Source: Microbacterium sp. 8M (GTDB taxonomy: Bacteria > Actinomycetota > Actinomycetes > Actinomycetales > Microbacteriaceae). From it: a stretch of DNA of 64,000 bases. Location: contig NZ_LR733284.1 of the NCBI RefSeq assembly GCF_902506375.1, forward strand, positions 349,508 through 413,507, given 5' to 3'. The notes under the pieces were generated by a model. The model searched no databases, was not told the origin of the DNA, and saw nothing but the letters and a program-made list of their open reading frames with translations. Each line of letters opens with the position of its first letter. The stretch's first letter is position 1. Made by a program: the position numbers and the translations under genes. Shown one piece after another: positions 58,473-64,000 of this stretch.

Positions 58473-61400
58473 ATGACGACGACGAGGTCCACCCTTCCCA
58501 CTTCCGAACACCCGTCGCCGCGACGATGGTGGGGGGCGCTCACCGCCGCTGCCTGCGTCCTCGGTGCGTTGATCGCGCTCCCCGCGGCTCCGGCGAACGC
58601 GGCCGGTGATCAGACCCTCGGCGAGGCCACCGCGGTGCAGCAGGACGGCGACGCCTACACCTTCACGGCGGGCACGGCGCGCCTGCGCGTGACCTTCGAG
58701 AGCGCCGACGCGGTCCGCGTCGAGCTCGCGCCGGACGGCACGTTCACGGATCCGGCGAACGACGTGCCCAGCAAGCCGGGCGACCCCGCGGCGAAGATCG
58801 TCGTCGGCGATCTCGGTGGACACGCCGGAAGCACACTCAGCGCGACCACGGACGGCTGGAGCATCGCGACGTCGAAGGCGACGCTGACGGTCGCGCGCTC
58901 GCCGCTGACCATGAGCCTGAAGGACTCAGCGGGCAGGACGCTCTGGGCGGAGACGGCCCCGCTGAGCTGGAACGGATCCGGGACGACGCAGCACCTGACC
59001 CGCGGCGCCACCGAGCAGTTCTTCGGCGGCGGCATGCAGAACGGCCGCTTCTCGCACCGCGACCAGACCATCTCCATCTCCCGCGACTACAACTGGAACG
59101 ACGGCGGCAATCCGAACGCCGCCCCGTTCTACCTGTCCAGCAACGGCTACGGCGTGCTGCGCGACACGTTCGCGGCGGGGAGTTACAGCTTCGGGGATCC
59201 GGTGACCACGACGCACGGGGAGCAGCGCTTCGACGCGTACTACTTCGTCGGGGACACCCGCGCGGTGCTCGACGACTACACGAAGCTGACCGGACGTCCT
59301 GCGATGCTGCCGATGTACAGCATGGAGATCGGCGACGCCGACTGCTATCTGCACAACGCCAATCGGGGCGAACGTCACACGCTGCCCGGCGCCACGGCGA
59401 TCGCGGACGGCTACCGTCAGAACGACCTGCCGCTCGGTTGGATGCTCGTCAACGACGGCTACGGATGCGGCTACGAGCAGCTGCCGCAGGTGCACGAGAT
59501 GCTGCAGGATCACGGCTCGGAGCTGGGGCTGTGGACGCAGAGCGACCTCACGAACCAGCAGGAGGAGGTGCAGGCCGGCGTCCGCGTCCGCAAGACCGAC
59601 GTGGCCTGGGTCGGTCCGGGCTACCGGTTCGCCCTGTCCGCGTGCGAGAAGGCGAAGAACGGCATCGAGGACAACACCTCCGACCGGTCGACGGTGCTCA
59701 CGATCGAGGGCTGGGCGGGAACCCAGCGCTGCGGTGCCGTGTGGAGCGGTGACCAGTCCGGCAGCTGGGACTACATCCGCTGGCAGATCCCGACCTATGC
59801 AGGCACGACGATGTCGGGCCAGCCGAACTCGACGGGCGACATCGACGGCATCTTCGGCGGCAGCGCCGACACCTACACGCGCGATCTGCAGTGGAAGATG
59901 TTCCTTCCCACGACCTATGCGATGAGCGGCTGGGCCGGATCCGACAAGCAGCCGTACCGCTACGGCGAGCCGTACACGAGCATCAACCGCGACTACCTGA
60001 TGCTGCACGAGCGCCTGCTGCCGTACCTGTACACCTACCAGGCGCAGGCGCACGAGACCGGCCTCGGCTCGACCCGGCCGCTGTACGTCGACTACCCCGA
60101 CGACCCCGCCACCTGGGGCGACCAGGCGAAGTACGAGTTCCTCGCCGGCGACAGCTTCCTCGTCGCCCCGGTCTATTCGGACACGACCGTGCGCGACGGC
60201 ATCTACCTGCCTGCGGGCACCTGGGTGGACTACTGGAGCGGACGCACCTTCACCGGCCCGACCACGGTCGACGGGTACGCCGCACCGCTGAACCGCCTGC
60301 CGTTGTTCGTCAAGGCCGGCGCGGTCGTGCCGATGTTCCCGCAGGGCACGCTCGACTGGGCCGCGGGCAAGAAGGCCGGGCGCCTCGACGTCGACGTCTA
60401 CCCGAAGGGCGCGTCGTCGTTCACGCTGTACGAGGACGACGGCAGGTCGCAGGCCGCCGAGGACGGGAAGAACGCCACCCAGAAGCTCGCCGTGACGGCG
60501 CCCGACGAGGGCAGCGGACGGATCCGGGTCTCCCTCGGCGCACTCGCCGGGGACTACCCGGGCAAGCCCGGCGCGCGCAGCTACCGGCTGTCGGTGCACA
60601 CCGACACGGCGCCCTCGACCGTGCGCGTCGAGGGTGCCAAGCTGACGGCGGCCGACTCCGCCGCCGCGCTCGACAAGGGCGCGGGTTACGTCTACGACGC
60701 CTCGGCCGGCGTGCTCACGGTGCAGACCGGCACCCTGTCCACCGGATCCGAGCACGCCGTGGAGATCACGGGCTCGACCGCCGTGGGCGGCGTGCACCCG
60801 GAGAACCGCGCAGTGGACGCGACGGTCACCACGGATGCGCTGAGCCTCGCGGGCGGCACGACGAAGGCGACCGTGACGGCCACGAACCGCACCGGCGCCG
60901 ACCTGAAGATCACCGCCACCGCGCTCGCGCTCCCGGAGGGTTGGACGGCGACCGCGACGGACGCGACGACCAGCACCCTGGTGCCGGACGGGGCGACGTT
61001 CACCGTGCCGTTCACGATCGCGGTGCCCGAGTCGGCCGCGCCGGGTGCGCAGACGATCTCCGCGCAGGTCGGCTACACGGTGCGGTCGGCGGCCTGGACG
61101 GCCGGTGCGCAGGCCCAGACCACGGTCGCGTTCGCGAGCCTGGCGGCGGCCTTCAACAACACCGGCATCAGTGCGCAGTCCGCGCCCGGTGCCGCGAACA
61201 TCGACGGAGGCGGGTCCAGCTTCATCGCCGAGCGGCTGGCGGCGGCGGGTGCCGGCCGAGGCTCGGCCGTCACGGCGAACGGGTTCTCGTTCGCGATGCC
61301 CGATGTCGCACCCGGTACGCCGGACAACGTCGCGGGCGGCGCGCGCACCGTGCCGGTGACCGGGCAGGGCAACGCGCTGGCGGTGCTCGGCACGGGTACG

Positions 61401-62111
61401 AGCGGGTCGGCGACCGACGCCGTGACCGTGCATTACGCAGACGGATCCACGAGCACCGGAACCCTCGGCATGCCGAACTGGTGCTGCCTGGCGGCCAACG
61501 CGTACGGCGCGAAGATCGCGGTCGTCACCAAGGGCAAGAACACCCCGACCGGGCCCGCCTACCCGACCACGGAGTACCGCCTCTACACGAACACCGTGGC
61601 GGTCGATCCGGACAAGCAGGTCATCGCGGTGACGCTGCCCGGCAACGCGGCGGTGCACGTGTTCGCGCTGACGGTCGGCACGCAGGTCGTCGTGCCGCCG
61701 CCGCTCGCCGATGGACAGTACGCGCTCGCGGTCGGCTCAGGCGCGGGCCTGCTCACCGCGCCCGGCAGCAACGCGACGCAGCTGACGGTGGCTCCGGCGG
61801 CCGCGGGCGATGCGAGCCAGAAGTGGGTCGTCACGCGCCTCGGCGGCAGCGAGTACACGGTGAAGAACGCGGCGAGCGGCTACTGCGTCGACGTGTTCTC
61901 GTCGTCGAAGTCCGAAGGCGCGCTGGTCGGCCAGTATCCCTGCGGCGGCACGGACAACCAGACCTGGATCCTGTCCAAGGACGCGAACGGGGCGGTGAAG
62001 CTCTCGAACAAGAACTCGGGGCTCAGCCTGACCGCGGATGCGGACGGGAAGGTGGTGCAGCGCGCCGACACCGGGGCCACGAGCCAGCGGTGGGCCGCGA
62101 GCGCGAACTGA
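58473..62111 (+). CDS. Secreted multidomain GH31 alpha-glycosidase
   Basis: A 1212-residue exported enzyme. The signal peptide (RRWWGALTAAACVLGALIAL with cleavage near ANA-A) is followed by an N-terminal beta-sandwich and a GH31 barrel with MYSMEIGDADCYLHNANRGE, the likely nucleophile Asp376 in VRKTDVAW and the acid/base Asp427 in VWSGDQSGSWDYIRW. Downstream lie beta domains, a NEW3-like module around HPENRAVDATVTTDALSLAG, and a C-terminal ricin-type lectin (YTVKNAASGYCVDVFS, DNQTWIL, SQRW). The catalytic phrases recall the GH31 group of alpha-N-acetylgalactosaminidases, but specificity is unproven. ATG 58473 lies six bases after GAGAGG; GTG 58470 is in frame. Confidence 0.87.
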   Translation: MTTTRSTLPTSEHPSPRRWWGALTAAACVLGALIALPAAPANAAGDQTLGEATAVQQDGDAYTFTAGTARLRVTFESADAVRVELAPDGTFTDPANDVPSKPGDPAAKIVVGDLGGHAGSTLSATTDGWSIATSKATLTVARSPLTMSLKDSAGRTLWAETAPLSWNGSGTTQHLTRGATEQFFGGGMQNGRFSHRDQTISISRDYNWNDGGNPNAAPFYLSSNGYGVLRDTFAAGSYSFGDPVTTTHGEQRFDAYYFVGDTRAVLDDYTKLTGRPAMLPMYSMEIGDADCYLHNANRGERHTLPGATAIADGYRQNDLPLGWMLVNDGYGCGYEQLPQVHEMLQDHGSELGLWTQSDLTNQQEEVQAGVRVRKTDVAWVGPGYRFALSACEKAKNGIEDNTSDRSTVLTIEGWAGTQRCGAVWSGDQSGSWDYIRWQIPTYAGTTMSGQPNSTGDIDGIFGGSADTYTRDLQWKMFLPTTYAMSGWAGSDKQPYRYGEPYTSINRDYLMLHERLLPYLYTYQAQAHETGLGSTRPLYVDYPDDPATWGDQAKYEFLAGDSFLVAPVYSDTTVRDGIYLPAGTWVDYWSGRTFTGPTTVDGYAAPLNRLPLFVKAGAVVPMFPQGTLDWAAGKKAGRLDVDVYPKGASSFTLYEDDGRSQAAEDGKNATQKLAVTAPDEGSGRIRVSLGALAGDYPGKPGARSYRLSVHTDTAPSTVRVEGAKLTAADSAAALDKGAGYVYDASAGVLTVQTGTLSTGSEHAVEITGSTAVGGVHPENRAVDATVTTDALSLAGGTTKATVTATNRTGADLKITATALALPEGWTATATDATTSTLVPDGATFTVPFTIAVPESAAPGAQTISAQVGYTVRSAAWTAGAQAQTTVAFASLAAAFNNTGISAQSAPGAANIDGGGSSFIAERLAAAGAGRGSAVTANGFSFAMPDVAPGTPDNVAGGARTVPVTGQGNALAVLGTGTSGSATDAVTVHYADGSTSTGTLGMPNWCCLAANAYGAKIAVVTKGKNTPTGPAYPTTEYRLYTNTVAVDPDKQVIAVTLPGNAAVHVFALTVGTQVVVPPPLADGQYALAVGSGAGLLTAPGSNATQLTVAPAAAGDASQKWVVTRLGGSEYTVKNAASGYCVDVFSSSKSEGALVGQYPCGGTDNQTWILSKDANGAVKLSNKNSGLSLTADADGKVVQRADTGATSQRWAASAN

Positions 62112-62123
62112 CCTCGACGCACG

Positions 62124-62160
62124 AGGGGCGGGGGATCCGGAGAACGGATCTCCCGCCCCT
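62124..62160 (+). terminator. Terminator after the GH31 gene
   Basis: AGGGGCGGG/CCCGCCCCT and GATCCG/CGGATC pair around a GAGAA loop, followed by TTCGG. The stem is long and GC-rich, with no U-tract. Confidence 0.78.
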
Positions 62161-62283
62161 TCGGCTCGGGCGTCGTGCAGGGCTTCCCGTCGTGAGGCGG
62201 CATAGCCGGCGCCTCGGATCCGCTGGGCTCCTGTCCAGGGTTCGCCCATCGGTTCCCCAGGCGGCTTTTCGTACTGTGGGGGG

Positions 62284-64000
62284 ATGTCCTATTCCGCTCA
62301 TCGACCCGGCCGCATGGATTCCCAGGGCCGGATCGCCTTCGACGTCGACGGACAGACCGACCCCTCCGACCCCGCCGACCCGACGGCCGAGGACCCGTTC
62401 ATCTTCGTGCGCGACTACACCCCGACCGGCTCGGATCCGGCCCAGGCGGCGTCCGAGCCCGCGGCCGCGACGACCCCGATCGAGCCCGTCGTGCCGACGC
62501 GCCCGGCCGCCCCGGAGCCCGCCGTCGAGCCCGCTCCGGTCGTCGCGGAGCCCGCAGCGGAGCCCGCTCCGGTCGTCGCGGAGCCCGCGTCCGAGGCGCC
62601 CGTCGCCGCACCGAAGCCCGTGAAGCCCCGCAAGCAGCCCAGGCCGCCGCGCGCGCCGCGGCCGCAAGGGTGGTTCTGGCGCCGGCTGGCGATCCTGGGC
62701 GGCGCCGACGGCGCGATCCTCGACCGCGTGCCGAGCGAGCAGCCCCGGTTCGTGCAGATGTTCTTCGTGCTCGCGGGCACGGCGCTCGTCTCGGCGCTCT
62801 CGATGCTGTTCGCGCTCACCACGGGCGTGCAGGTGCTGGTATGGATCGCGGTTCCGCTCGCCGTGGTGTGGGCGCTGCTGATCTTCAACCTCGACCGCTT
62901 CCTCACGTCCACCATGCGCTCCACGCGCAGCGTCTGGCGGCTGCTCGGGCTCGCGATCCCGCGTGTGCTGATGGCGGCCATCATCGGATTCGTCGTGGCC
63001 GAGCCCATCGTGCTGCAGGCGTTCCACAACGACATCGCCCGCGAGGTCACCGCCACGAACCTCGTGCAGGCCCAGAGCGACCAGAAGGCCGTCACCAGCG
63101 GCCCCGAGAAGAAGGCGCTGGACGCCGCATCCCAGCGCCTCGCCGACCTGCAGAACCAGGCATCCACCGGAATCGTGAAGGGCACCTCGAGCGACTCCGC
63201 CTCGCAGAAGGCGGCGCAGGACACGGTCACCAAGATCACCGCGCAGATGGCCGACCAGCAGAAGGTCATCGATCAGGCGCGCGCTCTCTACCAGTGCGAA
63301 CTGACGGGGGAGGGCGCCGGCACGGTGCCCGGCTGCACCGGTGTGCAGGGTGACGGCGCGAGCTCGGACGCGGCGAAGTCGCAGCTCGACCAGGCGCAGC
63401 AGACCTACGACGCGCTCGCCGCGCAGCTGCGCCAGGCCAATACCGACCTCGAATCGGCCGACGCCTCGTCGAAGTCGGCGACCTCGGCCTCCGAGGCGCA
63501 GAACCGGCAGCAGGCGAAGGACCAGCTCCCCGCCGCCGAGCAGGCGTACAGGACCGCGCTCGACGCCTACAACGCCCGCGCGGCGGAGGTCGCCGGGACG
63601 AACGCCGGCGCGGTGGGCCTGCTCAGTCAGATCTCCGCGCTGGACCGCCTCTCCGCCAAGGAGCCCGTGCTCGGCTTCGCGCACTGGCTCATCGCCGCGC
63701 TGTTCTTCATGATCGAGCTGCTGCCGGTGATCGTGAAGGTGCTCACCAGCTGGGGCGACCCGTCGCTGTACGAGAAGGCCGAGGCGATCGCCAAGCAGGT
63801 CGAGCTCGACCGCGTCACCTCGAAGGGCTACCGCGACCGCGCCGCGATCATCGCCGAGGAGGCGAAGGATCGCGCTTTCGCAGACGCGCACGAGGCCGAG
63901 GTGGCGGCGGCATCCGTCGCGGAATCCGCGCCTGCGCCGGACGCAGGCCTGTCCACGGCGCCCGCGGCCTCCGACGACGGCACGCGGTCGCACGTTCCCG
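62284..64000 (+). CDS. DUF4407 membrane protein (3' end cut by window)
   Basis: A protein of at least 572 residues, open at the right edge. About 130 disordered Pro/Ala/Glu-rich residues come first, including two copies of AVEPAPVVAEPAxE-like repeats, then a DUF4407 core: two transmembrane helices (QMFFVLAGTALVSALSMLFA, VLVWIAVPLAVVWALLIF), a third (VLMAAIIGFVVAEPIVLQAF), a long periplasmic coiled-coil segment with two cysteines, and a fourth helix (FAHWLIAALFFMIELLPVIV). The coiled coil is Gln/Ala/Asp-rich. The function of DUF4407 proteins is unknown. ATG 62284 follows a GGGGGG run. Confidence 0.85.
   Translation, partial: MSYSAHRPGRMDSQGRIAFDVDGQTDPSDPADPTAEDPFIFVRDYTPTGSDPAQAASEPAAATTPIEPVVPTRPAAPEPAVEPAPVVAEPAAEPAPVVAEPASEAPVAAPKPVKPRKQPRPPRAPRPQGWFWRRLAILGGADGAILDRVPSEQPRFVQMFFVLAGTALVSALSMLFALTTGVQVLVWIAVPLAVVWALLIFNLDRFLTSTMRSTRSVWRLLGLAIPRVLMAAIIGFVVAEPIVLQAFHNDIAREVTATNLVQAQSDQKAVTSGPEKKALDAASQRLADLQNQASTGIVKGTSSDSASQKAAQDTVTKITAQMADQQKVIDQARALYQCELTGEGAGTVPGCTGVQGDGASSDAAKSQLDQAQQTYDALAAQLRQANTDLESADASSKSATSASEAQNRQQAKDQLPAAEQAYRTALDAYNARAAEVAGTNAGAVGLLSQISALDRLSAKEPVLGFAHWLIAALFFMIELLPVIVKVLTSWGDPSLYEKAEAIAKQVELDRVTSKGYRDRAAIIAEEAKDRAFADAHEAEVAAASVAESAPAPDAGLSTAPAASDDGTRSHVP

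Noticed and set aside
1..64000. tRNA, rRNA, transposase, integrase or restriction-modification genes
   Set aside because: I looked for tRNA TpsiC-type segments, rRNA blocks, DDE/serine recombinase and methylase motifs and saw none.

Overview
The window is GC-rich (about 70%), densely coded actinobacterial DNA, most likely Microbacterium or a close relative in the Microbacteriaceae. Support comes from the coproporphyrin-type heme cluster (CgoX plus an actinobacterial-type ChdC/HemQ), YkoEDC thiamine transport, DUF7882 and DUF6328 type small proteins, many GTG and apparently leaderless starts, and stress genes encoding very acidic proteins. I found no tRNA, rRNA, CRISPR array, transposase or prophage.

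Layout. 1-10 kb: heme genes hemA (partial, divergent), hemE, cgoX, three small membrane-associated proteins, chdC, hemC, hemD, hemB and hemL. 10-19.4 kb: a conserved unknown, an ABC ATPase with a 600-residue acidic tail ending in a His-rich segment, a 3-hydroxyisobutyryl-CoA hydrolase-like protein, a coiled-coil protein with exact 21-bp repeats, and a heterodimeric ABC exporter. 19.5-24.7 kb: a D,D-carboxypeptidase gene split by a chimeric insert, then a TPP riboswitch and ykoEDC. 24.8-28.8 kb: a TetR, MFS and GH3 beta-glucosidase locus. 28.8-34.5 kb: two MmyB-type regulators, a methyltransferase, a Bcr/CflA exporter, an alcohol dehydrogenase and a cupin. 34.6-48.3 kb: a stress-type island (CsbD-like, SDR, FHA, SRPBCC, Nramp-type, CBS and others) enclosing a sugar ABC transporter. 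48.3-58.3 kb: an APH-like kinase, DUF488, four oxidoreductases, a membrane protein with two L7/L12-like motifs, rlmN, sixA and LysR/bdh. 58.4-64 kb: a secreted GH31 glycosidase and a partial DUF4407 protein.

The most interesting biological signal is a shared upstream box (GTCAAC/G plus about four bases) that lies 24 or 25 nt before an NANNNT -10-like hexamer at eight promoters of the stress island. Where the start is leaderless, the box sits at about -46 to -37, suggesting one activator or an unusual sigma factor. Three families of short palindromic repeats recur in gaps, and GGATCC is strongly over-represented in every frame.

Two stretches are not genomic. Positions 24761-24837 are poly-T plus an Illumina P7/index/Nextera adapter. 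Positions 20828-21081 are two abutting segments of exactly 127 bp copied from the starts of two ABC ATPase genes in this window, which looks like k=127 assembly overlap. Gene order across both places is unproven.
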